Below, piece by piece: positions 1 to 10,930 of a DNA stretch of 64,000 nucleotides. Each line of letters starts with the position of its first letter. Position 1 is the first letter of the stretch. The position numbers and the translations under genes were made by a program. The DNA is taken from positions 176,681-240,680 of the forward strand of contig QKWP01000002.1 of assembly GCA_003550325.1 (NCBI GenBank). The letters are read 5' to 3'. The notes under the pieces were generated by a model that saw only the letters and a program-made list of their open reading frames with translations, searched no databases and was not told the origin of the DNA. The stretch comes from Gigaspora rosea (Eukaryota > Glomeromycota > Glomeromycetes > Diversisporales > Gigasporaceae).

Positions 1-26
1 GTGATCTGGGATGAAATTTTTGTAAC

Positions 27-132
27 GTGGTCAAAACACTGTGTAATCGTTAAAGATCTGTTAATCGTTATATATCGTTGTGGTCAAAACACTGTGTAAT
101 CGTTAAAGATCTGTTAATCGTTATATATTGTT
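27..132. repeat. Tandem repeat, 53-bp unit, two copies
   Basis: Two adjacent near-identical units start at 27 and 80. The unit contains gtggtcaaaacactgtg and ends in an AT-rich tail; the second copy diverges at its end. The flanking 130-345 is AT-rich with degenerate atcgatatat-like palindromes and no coding signal. Confidence 0.9.
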
Positions 133-345
133 TTAAATAATTCCGATTATAATCGATTTGTAAATATATAACGATTTAATATAGAAAATGATATATAACA
201 ATTTAGATATATATCAATTTTTAGCCAGTTAATCGATAGATATCGTTATTTTTTAATCGATATAAAACGATTAACTGTTATATATCGATCAATATCTATA
301 TATAAAATTTCCTGATGTTGGTTTAGTAACGAAAAAAAGAGTTTG

Positions 346-1526
346 GTTTAGTGTAGAGGTTGGAACCGGTTTGCAAATTGTCTAATCGGATATTCATTCT
401 TTTTTTTAAAAAATAAACCGATTATATATCTTTTTTAAAAAATTTAAATCGGATATATCATTTATAATTCGGTTTGTATTAAAGATATATATGTTGAACT
501 TAGTAATTTGGATTATATTTCATTCGCAATAGGCTTCGCCTTATCTTGTATACCAATAAGAGTTATGATTAAAGGCGTTAGTTATAACGATAAGGTTTTA
601 AATGGATATTTGCTGTAATATATCTAATTTATATGTGTTAATATAGCATGCAGAAACAAAAAGTTCTAATATTCATATTAATATAGCATGCAAAAACGAA
701 AATTCTAACAAAGTATCCTATTTGCTTTTTATATCAATTAACTATGAAAATATCTTTATGAGATTATATATTAAATTAATTAATGTATAAAATATATTTG
801 TGGTGCTTATATAATAGTTACTTTAATTAATAAAAAATCTAAATAATAGAAGGAAAAGAAATATAAGACATTGTTAATATATACCGTGAACAATTTTTTT
901 TTATCTGACGAATTGGTTTTAAATATCAATAAATTTGAAATTATGAATTACTCTACATCGTTAGTATAGTGCTGGTAGCTGATCTGGAGCTTCCATGACC
1001 TATGTGACGACTGCATTGCACAAGACTGAGATAATAAAAAAAGACAACCCCTGAAAAGTTGTGGAAAACTACAGAGCCAGCCAAGCCTCCGAAAAGCCCT
1101 AACAATCCTAAATAGAATTATTTATTTAAAGATCGTGAATAAAGTTAAATAAGAAGATTGGACCGGGCCCCAGTACCTTGGTACCAAAGGAAAGAAGATT
1201 AGGCGCGTGGAGTGGACCTATGGAAAGCCCATCTCACAAGACCGAGCAAAGCCCAAAAAAGCAGCAATGTGATATTTGTTGCTAGATGTAAAACCAATAT
1301 AAAAATTTCTTTGTATATAATTACAAAATTCATTATTTGTATTCCTGGTTCTAGCGCGACTATGTCACGCAGCTACCTTATTTAAAAACCGGTTTAAAAT
1401 CGATAATCCGATTTTATTTGCAAAGCCAAATTTAAATCCCGATATATGTTTTATTGTAAATCAGATTGATGTTTTAAACTGAATATCCGGTTATAAACCG
1501 ATACGATTCCAACCACTAGTTTAGTG
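346..1526. mobile_element. hAT-type non-autonomous element with 8-bp target duplication
   Basis: Element body 354-1518. The ends are imperfect terminal inverted repeats: left begins TAGAGGTTGGAACCGG, right (reverse complement) begins TAGTGGTTGGAATCG, and both continue into a subterminal region ending GGATATTCA. It is flanked by a perfect 8-bp duplication GTTTAGTG at 346-353 and 1519-1526. A TAGNGGTTGG terminus with an 8-bp duplication is the hAT pattern. There is no transposase inside. The interior has a ~40-bp direct repeat (taatatagcatgca) near 640-700 and a GC-richer block at about 955-1380. Family assignment rests on ends and duplication only. Confidence 0.85.
955..1380. other. GC-richer block inside the hAT element, possible tRNA-derived head
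   Basis: Base composition shifts sharply from the AT-rich flanks. The left edge, tcgttagtatagtgctgg, looks like the 5' half of a tRNA-Asp/Glu (A-box-like), while the right edge is gcgactatgtcacgcagctac. The two edges share a short inverted ggtagctg. No clear B box, poly-A tail or duplication was found, so SINE, LTR-derived piece or cargo cannot be separated. Confidence 0.3.
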
Positions 1527-2485
1527 ATGAAAAAAAATTGAAGTTGCAGAAAAAAAATTCATAGAGAAAAGTCTTAACTTTTATAGATTTCATTCGATCT
1601 CTGATTTTGTATACAACTGTATTGTTTGCAATTTTGTTTAAATCTTTGACATAATTGAAACTTATAGCAGAGATATTATACAGTCATCATATTTGTGATC
1701 AATTTATGATCACAGGATAGACATTCGAAATCCTAAAGAAAAACCTGATTTTATACATTCTGTAGTAATCAATCAGGTCTATGATTAATTAAGTTTATCT
1801 TATGCAATTGATAGAATCTTATACAATCAAGACAATCAAGTTAGACAAATCGTGTATCCTGTTTTTATTACACAATGAGAAATTTTTAATATGCCAAAAC
1901 AATGGTTTTTTTTATTTGCTAAAACTAGTGATTTAATTATATATTGTTCACAAATAAGAACTAAGTTATTTTAATATATTGTTAATATGGTTTGTCATTA
2001 GAGACTAATTATTACATTTTGCAAAATGATATACTTTTGTTCAAATTTTTAGATGTGCATACTCGATTGTTATTTGATTTGACGTACTTTTGATCAAATG
2101 TTTAGATCGCATACTTGATTGTTATCTGATTGCATGATTGTAAAAGATTGTAAAGTGTATTTTTTTGCTAAAAATTCAATATAAATATGTTATTTTTATT
2201 GACTATATTTATGTTTACTAAAAAATATTGCGAAGCAATCGGTCAACAACAGATGATTGTTTAAGCGATTGTCAGTGATCTATCAATTTGCAAATCGCAA
2301 TAATCAAATCATGCATTGTTCGTATTTTTTGAAGGTTGATTTTTAATATAGTTGCTCTTTATATTGTTATTTTATAATACTGAATAAAAATAATTGATAC
2401 AGTATTGAATCGTATAAAAATCATCAATTTTCGTTTAGCAAAAAGCTATTTTCTTTTGCAAATTCTATCTTCATTAATTATTAAT
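1527..2485. other. AT-rich stretch, no gene seen
   Basis: No open frame with coding character. Contains scattered direct near-repeats such as gatcgcatacttgattgttat and catactcgattgttattt around 2050-2125, a local duplication of about 50 bp. It may hold the 5' end of the following transposon, but no terminal repeat was identified. Confidence 0.5.
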
Positions 2486-5400
2486 ATGTCATCAAGAAAA
2501 CGATTGCTTTCGTCTTTATTAAATGAAGAAGGTGTATCAAAACCACCCCAAAAAAATACAAAACAAAGAAAAAGGTTATATGTAATTGCGATAAGTGCAA
2601 TGGATCGCTTATCGATTATAGAATGAAAGTTGCTTATGAAAGTAGGATGCAACAACCACAAAAAAAACAAAGTTCAGTATTAACATCACAAGAACAAGAA
2701 GAAATGGGTGGTCCAAGTTCTTTACAAGATTTAATGGAAGAATTGAAGAAAATAAAGAAGTTACTGACACTCCAGTGTCTGATATGAACGAATATATTTT
2801 TAAGCCCAGAGTCAGAAATCCAGCGTTAAATAGGGTTATGTCTTTTAATGTTGATTACGAACATTCAGCAGGTGAAGAGTTTGGTTCAAATTCGGCAGTT
2901 GAAGATGAGTTTGATGAAACACTCGATGTGTATACCGAAGATGCCAACTTTTCTGAAACTAGCACTGGATCTAATAAAAGTTCTGCTGATAGCAATAATG
3001 TTTTTGAAGACTATTCGGCCCCCAATTTTGAAATGCCATGAGAACCCAAATATATACATAACAACAATCGATTTACATGGATACTTTTATGGATTATAAA
3101 CTCAAAATATAGTATAATATATCAGAAGGTGCAATTGAAGCGCTTCTAAAGTTTATGAAGTTAGTACTAATTGTAGTTGGTGGTATTGAATTTAACAACT
3201 TTTCTACATCCAAGTATAAAGTAAACAAAGCACTTGGATTGTCTAACGAATTTATTAGTTTTGTGTTATGTCCTAAATGTCATAAACTATACAAGAAGAA
3301 AAAAGTGATAAAGTTTAAGCATAATAACCAGCTGTCAATTATGAGTTTTCCCATATAGAATTTCCTAATTTGAAAATTAGAAAAAACAAGATTTGCGGCA
3401 CCAATTTATCAACGCAATCTAAATTGTTAGATGGAAAGATTGTAAATCGACCAGAGTTGATTTTTTCTTATAGCCCAATTAGATACCAATTGGATAACAT
3501 GTACTAGTGATTAGATTTTGAAAATAGTCTTCGGCATTGAGTAAATCGTTCAAGCTTCAATGATATTTTATGCGATATTTATGATAGTGAATTTGAAAAC
3601 CTTTAAAGATGAACATTCGGTGAAGATTCGGCGCTATTTTTCTGTAATGAAAAAGGGGATTCACATTTGGGATTGATAGTAAACCTTGATTGGTTTCAAC
3701 CATTCGATGGTATATCGCATAGTACTAGTGTATTATATGCATCCATTGCGAATTTGCCATGTAACATTCGATTTATGTATAAAAATATGTTAGTTTTAAG
3801 CATATTTCCTGGGCCGGATGAAGTGAGTTTGCATAAAATAAACCATTATCTTTCCCTAGTTGTTGACGAATTAGAGTCCCTTTGATATGGTGTGGCACTA
3901 AATTCAACAGCTGAGTTTTTAGAAGGAAGAATGATTTGTGCTACTTTAATACTAATTTCATGTGATATTCCAGCTGCTCAAAAGTTATGTGGGTATATAT
4001 CGGCATTAGTATCATGTCATCGTTGCAAGAAAAGTGCTAATTACATTAACAGACATTTTAATTTCGGTAGTATACAAAATATGGATGAATGGTTCATTCC
4101 AAAAGATTTAGCAGTACATCAGGAAAAGGCTCTTAAATGGAAACATTGTAGTTCTAATACTGAAAGAAAGTGTTTTGTTAAAGACAATAAAGTTCGATGG
4201 TCAGAATTACTTCGTCTAAATTATTTTAATCCTATTCGTCATATTATTATTGATCCTATGCATTGCCTTTTTTTGGGCATTGCTAAGTGGATTGTTAAGC
4301 GAATATGGATCGACAAAGGCATATTGATACAAAACATGCCTACAAAAATGCAATCCGTGATGAATAAGATCCAAGTTCTATCAAATATCGGCTGGATTCC
4401 AGGAAAAGTGAGTAGTGGAGATGAATTTTCAAATTTTATAGCTGATCAGTGGCAAAATTTTTTTACAATTTATACTAATGTGGTTCTTTAGAAAAACCTT
4501 TCGAATGATGATCAACAAATTTTAACACAATTTGTAAAAATTTGCCAGATCTTAGTATCCAGAATAACGGAGCATGACCTAATGAATGAAGCTCAGAAAA
4601 GGTTGATCAATTTGATAAAACTTATAGAAAAAAAATATAGGCCCGAAAAAATTACATCTTTCGCTACATTTATGTGAATGTGCACAGGATTACGGTCCAC
4701 TATATTCCTTTTGGTGTTTTTCATTCGAAAGAATGAATAGAATATTAGGGTCTTTGCCGAATAGCAATCGAAAAATAAAACCTGAATTAATGCAAAAACT
4801 AATAAATGATAGTCACATTGTTAGCTTAACAGCTGCATCTGAAGTAGAAGGACTAGAATTGTTGCTAAATCGATCAGAACTTTCGGATGCAAATCAATTT
4901 TTTTCTGATGAAATGTGTAGGTTTTTATTTAATACGTATAATATTCAAGAATTGGTTATTACTGGTTTAGAACAATTTCCTGGTGAGTTATTACCACCTC
5001 AACAGCAAAAGTTAATAATTCCTGCTGATTTATTGGACTTGCTAGTAGAATATTATACTGCGACTTATGAAAATTTGAGTTTTAGAAAACCTTTTGCTGA
5101 CAATCTTGATGACTCAATTATTGTTCTTAACCAGGTGGACCAGTATGGAAGATGCAGAATAGGATCAGAAATATTTGGTTCTGACATGTCTTCTCGGTAT
5201 GTAAAAAGTTCATTTGTTTTGGCCTGGTTTGTGAATCAAGATGGAAGTATTGATTGTATTCCGAACAAGTCCAATATTTCATTAGTCATTCAGTAAATCT
5301 GCCAAATGGGTTTATTGAACATACATCAATGGTATAACCCTGTAAGTTCAGTGGCAACTCGATTTCATTTTAGCAGCAATGATAATGCCAAAACATGTAA

Positions 5401-5566
5401 TGTCGAACTTTGGGACACTTAATTTTATCTGATTCGTCATGAATGCATTATTCCGGTACATAACATTTTTAGTCGATTTATACCATTCAAGTATAAAATA
5501 TCAGATAGACAAAATTCTCGAGAATATTTAGCTATAATTTCTTTAAATTGTAAATTTAATATTTAA
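2486..5566 (+). pseudogene. Tnp2-type (Transposase_21, CACTA-like) DNA transposase, decayed
   Basis: Relic of a cut-and-paste transposase. In order: Lys/Arg-rich N-terminus from ATG 2486 (MSSRKR), an acidic Ser-rich linker (2784-3041), a zinc-like CPKCHKLY motif (3155-3358), then the catalytic part. The first Asp lies in LNLDWFQPF-like NLDWFQPFDG (from 3667), a CGYISALVSCHRC zinc motif follows, the second Asp is in IIDPMHCLFLGIAKW (near 4250), and the Glu region is SFERMNRILGS (near 4730). The C-terminus, with CIIPVHNIFSRF, ends at TAA 5564-5566. The 3667-4491 frame is interrupted once by TGA at 3883-3885 where relatives have Trp, and ends at a TAG at 4489-4491, again a likely former Trp. Frameshifts separate the pieces near 2620-2770, 3040-3150, 3360-3660, 4650-4735 and 5295. 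It is homologous along its length to the minus-strand copy at 51852-55503. Terminal repeats were not found. Confidence 0.85.
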
Positions 5567-7080
5567 TATATTTAATCTAAATTTAGTAATTAATAATGCG
5601 ATTTTTAAACTATTTTTACTGATTTTTTAATTTACATTGACTTATATTATTTACAATCGATTGCAATCATTCAAGTTCACATCATAAAATCATAATCGAT
5701 ATCAATATTCATCTTATTTAAAAATTTCTTTGATATATGTGAATTATATGTTTTATTTGACGAAACTTATATGAATTGTTAAAATAGCCAAAATTATACA
5801 ATTTATATAATTTATAAAAACGATAAGATTCGGCTACTAATTTTTTCTATTTTTGCTGATTTTTGTCAATTTTTATTTATAAAAATCGGTAAACAAATGG
5901 ATATTATATCAAATTTACTTTTTAAACATTTGGTTATAGCTGAATGTTAATTGATTTCTCTCTTTTAATGCTGATTTGTATACGAACCTTGTAGTGCCGA
6001 ATTTTGATATTTCGACTAGTGTTATGTAAAGATGGGTTATAGAAGTAGATTCATATTTGAGAATTAGGTGATTTAAAAATAAGGAAGGTATAGTTAGATT
6101 TAGGATATAAGGGTAAAATAGATAGGTAGGGTAGCAGAGGATCGGGTTTGAAGATAGGAAGGATTTTTAAAATAGTTGGATTTAGAAATCAGAAATTAGA
6201 AATAGGTTTGGGTTGGATAAATGTATTAAATTAAATTAAAATATTTTAAATAAATAATAAGTAATTAGAGCTTAGGCCCGGATAAAGATTACCCAAGTTT
6301 TATAATACATATCAAAAGTATATCAGGTATTTTGTACAAATTTATAGCAAAAAAGATTTTTAATTAATTATTGGATAGGATTTACCTATACTAAATCTGG
6401 TACATTCGAAAACTCTTTCCAACGATCCTCTGGACCAAAATTTTTCATAAACGCCGACCTACAAAATTTTGTAGTTAGTATTTTTATATATAACAAAAAC
6501 TTTATCTAGAAGAAGCTTGGATACAGGATTTCAGATTGCATGTGAGATGACTGAAATAGAGCTAAAAAGATTTCTTCTTGTGGGTTTGGTTCTCTGGGCA
6601 GAAGACTTCGTTGCTATAGAAAATGTAGTAGGGCTAAAACCTTGAAGTTTTTTGTCAAAAGATGTGGAAGTTTAGACAGAAACATACTTTTGGTTATCAA
6701 TACTATTTTACAAAACGTAAAACTTATACTCTTTACAAGTTTTGGGTTCCTCGATATTTCTCCTTGGTTTTTTCAAAATTTTCGCCAAAAAGTGGGAAAT
6801 TTAGCTTACCCCTCCAAAAGATTGGCAATGTTTACTCCTCCCAATTTGGAAATGCGCCTACCGAATCGGAGCCCGGTCACAAGTAAGTTTCGACACCTGT
6901 GAAATAAACAATAAATGACATGTGAGAACGATTTGGAGAAAAATACCATAAAAAATTTCTTTTCTTCTAGAAGTTTCTTTTAGGCATAGCTTTTTTTTTT
7001 CTTTTCGTTTCTTTTCTTTGATATACATCTAATACTATGCCGAATATGGTTTCGTGCAGTATTATATAATTTTTATCTAC
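5567..7080. other. AT-rich intergenic stretch with weak exon-like pieces
   Basis: Mostly AT-rich without convincing genes. On the minus strand at about 6400-6465 a short frame after a ttttgtag acceptor-like site reads FGPEDRWKEFSNVPDL, which looks protein-like but is too short to assign. On the plus strand about 6500-6640 reads an open 40-residue stretch including EIELKRFLLVGLVLW. Two overlapping short frames at 6642-6902 have no recognised motif. I cannot say whether any is expressed. Confidence 0.3.
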
Positions 7081-7486
7081 TTTTTCTTTTGCCCTTTGTG
7101 TTGTTTTATGTTTTTTTGTTAGTTTACATCATTAGCATAGAGTTTTTCTTCGTTTCTCTCATCTTTCATTTTATTATTTTTGTTGGTTTTGGTTTTTCGT
7201 TTAGGTCTTGTAGTTACTTTCCCTTTTTTTTATTTGCTTTTGTTTCTTATTTTTTTGTTTTTCTTGAATGGTTGAGTTTATCCCCACCATTGATGCTAGG
7301 TGGGAGGGATTTGAAAGGAAATTCTCTATCACTCTTTGACGTGGGCTGACAAAGTTTACATCTGCTTTATCCATAAGGTGATGCGACCGGTCGCATGTAG
7401 GTGCTCTCGAAGTAACCGCATGATGTCGAATTTTAGTTTTAAACATCATGTATTAACGGGCTATAAATAGTACTCATTACTGGTTT
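7081..7486. other. T-rich low-complexity stretch, then short unique sequence
   Basis: 7081-7270 is a T-rich run giving Phe-rich spurious frames. 7330-7486 is less biased but contains no gene; it leads directly to the terminal repeat of the next element. Confidence 0.5.
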
Positions 7487-9148
7487 TAAAAGGGAATAGA
7501 AATTTGGCTCACCTGCGACATGTCGTACCCTGATTCCGACCAATCAAATCGCACAATTTTGTAAACAAAAAATTTTAAGTTTTAAAAATTAAAAATTTTA
7601 CTAGTAAATTGTAAAAATAAATAAGCAATATCAAAGCATATAATGTAAAATTTTATTCTGAACAACTTTTTCTAAGTCATAAAAATAGATTGTCTTAGTA
7701 AAAAAATAATGTTTAATAGGAAAAATCAAAAATTTTGATCATTAGCACATATAAAACTTTTTTTACTAATATAATTTATATTTACGTTTAAGTATTATAT
7801 GTAAAATTTTATGCTAAACAACTTTTTCTAAGTCAAAACAGTATATTGTTTTAGTAAAAAAAAGTTTTATATATGCTAACTTTGAAACTTTTTGATTTTT
7901 CTTATAAACCGGTTTTTTTACTAAGATAATCTATCTTTATGACTTAAAAAAAGTTGATCAGAATAAAATTTTATGTTATATAACATGCTATTTTATATAT
8001 ATTTTACATTTTATTAAATTTTTAAAAAATAAAATAGGGTGTGGCGACTTAGGGAAGTTGGTAAGTTGTCACTCCCAAGTGGCAGGTCTTGAGTTCAAAT
8101 CCCACTGGCGACGCTTTTGAAAAAATAGACCTGTGTTCTAGTAACTGTTTCTTGTCGATCGGTTGGGTACATCACTTGTAGTTCTTGGTTACCATCTTGA
8201 ATAGGAGCTTTCGGGCGAAGTTGTGTTTTGTAATACAGACAAATCAAAGGAACCGGAAAAACAGAAACCCATTTGGCAAGTCCTGAATAAGAAGGTAGCT
8301 CTGATCTTTGACGGTGCTACCAAAAACTGGAATATTGGACCAAAACTAGAGAACCGGTCATTGTCCTTGGAAACAAGGTCTACAAGCCTGGCCGCCGGAG
8401 TCGCACCGGAGAAAAAGAATCCATGTTGAGAAATTGGGGACCAGGGGGGAGAAAAACCATAATGGCATCTAATGCCGGGTAGATTAACCCTTCCAAGCCA
8501 ACTGGATTAGAAGTCTAGGAAAACGGTGAAGTACCGGTAGGAAAGTGATAGTGGGTACTGGGGTTGGAGCAAAACTTATAAGAGCAGAAGTAGGTAATGG
8601 TAGCAGTTGCAGGGTATCCCCTGACTGCAAGTTGCTTGCCTCGGTGAGTGCGTAAGTTACCGAAGTGTAGGTAATACCTGTGTAGAACAGGGACTGCTCT
8701 ACCAAGTATACCGCGAGGATAAATTAGTCCTAAGGGGATGTAGTTAGCATCTGGGACTGTCTTCAACTGACTAATGTATCGGAGGATGTACCGGTGATCA
8801 CAAGTAGGATTGACATGCGAAGCGTTGGACCAATAGGCAATCCCCTAGTTGGGTTGTAGGTATGGCAACTAGTGTAGAAGCTTCAGGCAAACTACTTTAA
8901 TTAGACAACCAAAAGTTGTATGTGTGGCTAGTTGTACTCTCATTCAATATAACAATTGTGGGGCTGCCCAAAGAGGCGCCCTTAATCCACAGGCTTGAAT
9001 AAATAAACTCTTACCCAGAGCGGGAACTTTGATATAAAAAAAAATAAAATAAAATAAAATAAAATTTTTTGTCTATAAAATCATGCGATTTGATTGGTTG
9101 GAGCAGAGTGTGACATGTCACAAGTGCACCAAATTTATTTTCCCTTTT
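7487..9148. mobile_element. Non-autonomous DNA element with ~70-bp terminal inverted repeats and inner fold-back
   Basis: Left arm 7487-7562 and right arm 9077-9148 are inverted copies (about 80 % by eye) sharing AAAAGGGAA, AAATTTGG, GACATGTC and ACCAATCAAATCGCA. Inside, 7638-7708 and 7910-7977 form a second inverted pair (AAAATTTTATTCTGA, AACTTTTT, AAGTCATAAA), with a third partial copy at about 7798-7862. No target duplication could be fixed. There is no transposase. A tRNA-derived SINE at 8037-9065 occupies the right part, so the original element was about 630 bp. Confidence 0.7.
8037..9065 (+). mobile_element. Long tRNA-derived SINE (copy 1)
   Basis: Begins GGGTGTGGCGACTTAGG. The first ~75 bases fold like a tRNA: A-box-like TTAGGGAAGTTGG, anticodon-like loop CTCCCAA, B-box-like GAGTTCAAATCCC near 8088-8100. 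A ~900-bp GC-richer body follows, then an (AAAAT)n tail at 9035-9065. The head and a 3' segment (gttgggttgtaggtatgg; gtgtggctagttgta) also occur in the minus-strand copy at 32044-32747. Being ~1 kb, it is long for a SINE. The short frames inside are not supported as genes. Target duplication is ambiguous because both edges are AAAATA-rich. Confidence 0.75.
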
Positions 9149-9421
9149 AATAATATTTTAACTTATGGGCTACTTGTTTTAAAAAACTTATAGCTTTATA
9201 TAGCTTTTTAAATTTTATACATTTTTTAAATTTGAATTTGCTAGTTTAACCTAGTTTTTAGCACTTTTACTAGTAATTTTACAAAATATTTTTGATTATA
9301 AAAAAATTTTTTACTAAATAAATTTATTTAAACTATTAATAAAATCATAAATATAAGTTTGTTAATTTTAATAATAAAATTTTATTAAAATTAAATTAAT
9401 ATATAAAAAGTAGGGTAAATC

Positions 9422-10547
9422 TAGGTCTCGCACCCCATTGGTACTCTAGTATAACGTGGGTTATGTGCAGCGATTTTATTAGACGATATACATTAATTTA
9501 AAAAATAAAATCTAAGTTTTTTATTTTAAAAATAAAAAAAATAAAATAAAAAAATAAAAAAAAATAAAATAAAAAAAATCTAACAAATTGCGAAGTGGAA
9601 CTTAAATGGAGGATTGGAATTTGATATAACTGATAAAACTTTACTTATCAGGTTAATTTTACCAGATGTACACCCAAACCCTAACCCTAATTTAACTAGG
9701 AAATTCTGAATCCATTTTAATTCTGTTACCCTAACCCTAATTTAACTAAGAAATTCCTAAATTCTGTCCCTTACAATATATATATCGAATCGGCAACAAG
9801 TATCAGCATCATTAATTTGAATTCGTAATGCGTAGCATCGGCTGGTGGTTTCTACATGGCCTTAATAAAAGTAAAAATAATTTTATACAAATTTCCATAG
9901 GAGGGAGGGTTCGAGTACGAATCTTGCTTCTACGGATTCTTTTCAGTCTGTTGGCTTACGTCAACTAGAATTTAAAAAAAAAAAAAACAACAAGACAATA
10001 TCAACGATGTAGTCAACTCAACAAGACCTGACTGCCAGCGCCAACAACGTCCTAATTACGATCTAATCACCTGTACCAACGACGATGCTTTAACGGCAAC
10101 TGCATCAACTACAACTTAATCGCCCACCTAATCAGCGCTAATGACGACCTACTTGATAGCTCCAATGACGGCTAATCAACAGCAGAAAAAACGAAATACA
10201 GTAGCACCAGCTATGACCTATTCGCTTACCAACAACGACCTAATCACTAGTACTAACGCGACTTCTACTCAACGGTACTAACGATAACTAAACAACAAAC
10301 GAACAGGACTTAATAAAAGAACAAAATATAGCAGAACAACTATGACTAAATTTCTTACTAACAAAAACTTGAACGCCAGCATTAATCCATAAAGAGGTAA
10401 TAGTAATTATTGGCACCTATGAACGATGCGACTACTATAGTTAAAAATAAAAAAATTTATTAAATATAAATATGATCTACATCTGCGCATTCTGATTGGT
10501 TGGCGATATATAATCGCACCACAGGGATGCGAGATTAACATTTATCC
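9422..10547. mobile_element. TIR element with 8-bp target duplication
   Basis: Flanked by TAAAAAGT at 9414-9421 and 10548-10555. The ends are imperfect inverted repeats of ~36 bp: left AGGGTAAATCTAGGTCTCGC, right (reverse complement) GGATAAATGTTAATCTCGC. An 8-bp duplication suggests hAT or a related superfamily. The interior has two CCCTAACCCTAATTTAACTA copies (about 9675-9750) and, at 9980-10390, a degenerate tandem of caacgacctaatcac-like units. No coding capacity seen. Confidence 0.65.
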
Positions 10548-10930
10548 TAAAAAGTAAACTAAATTTGAAATTTTTGCTAGTAAATACTATATCACTAATA
10601 TCCCAATTAATATATAAAAATTAGATGTAATTTTTTTAAAATTTAAAGTAATATTACTTGAGATACTGTATACTGATTTAATATTAAAAGAAATTTTGTA
10701 ATTGAAATTAGATAATAATATTTATAATTTTGATTAAGAGTTTAGAAAATTTAATCAGCAAAAAATTTTTTAAACTCTAGTTAAACTCATATAGCATATT
10801 ATGTAAAGTAATAATTTGTAAAAATTTTAAAAAAAGCTTATAATATAAGTAATAATTATTATAATATAACAAATAAGGATTTGATTTCAACTCTCTCCTG
10901 TACATCATCAAAAATCAAAAATAAACAAAC

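Noticed and set aside
8037-8115. tRNA gene
   Set aside because: The cloverleaf-like head lacks a clean acceptor stem and continues into a shared ~1 kb body with an A-rich tail, so it is a SINE head. The same applies to 32670-32747 and 23800-23885.
9675-9750. Telomere sequence (CCCTAACCCTAA)
   Set aside because: Only two units each time, embedded in a longer direct repeat inside a transposable element; the same holds for TTAGGGTTAGGG at 36910. Not a chromosome end.
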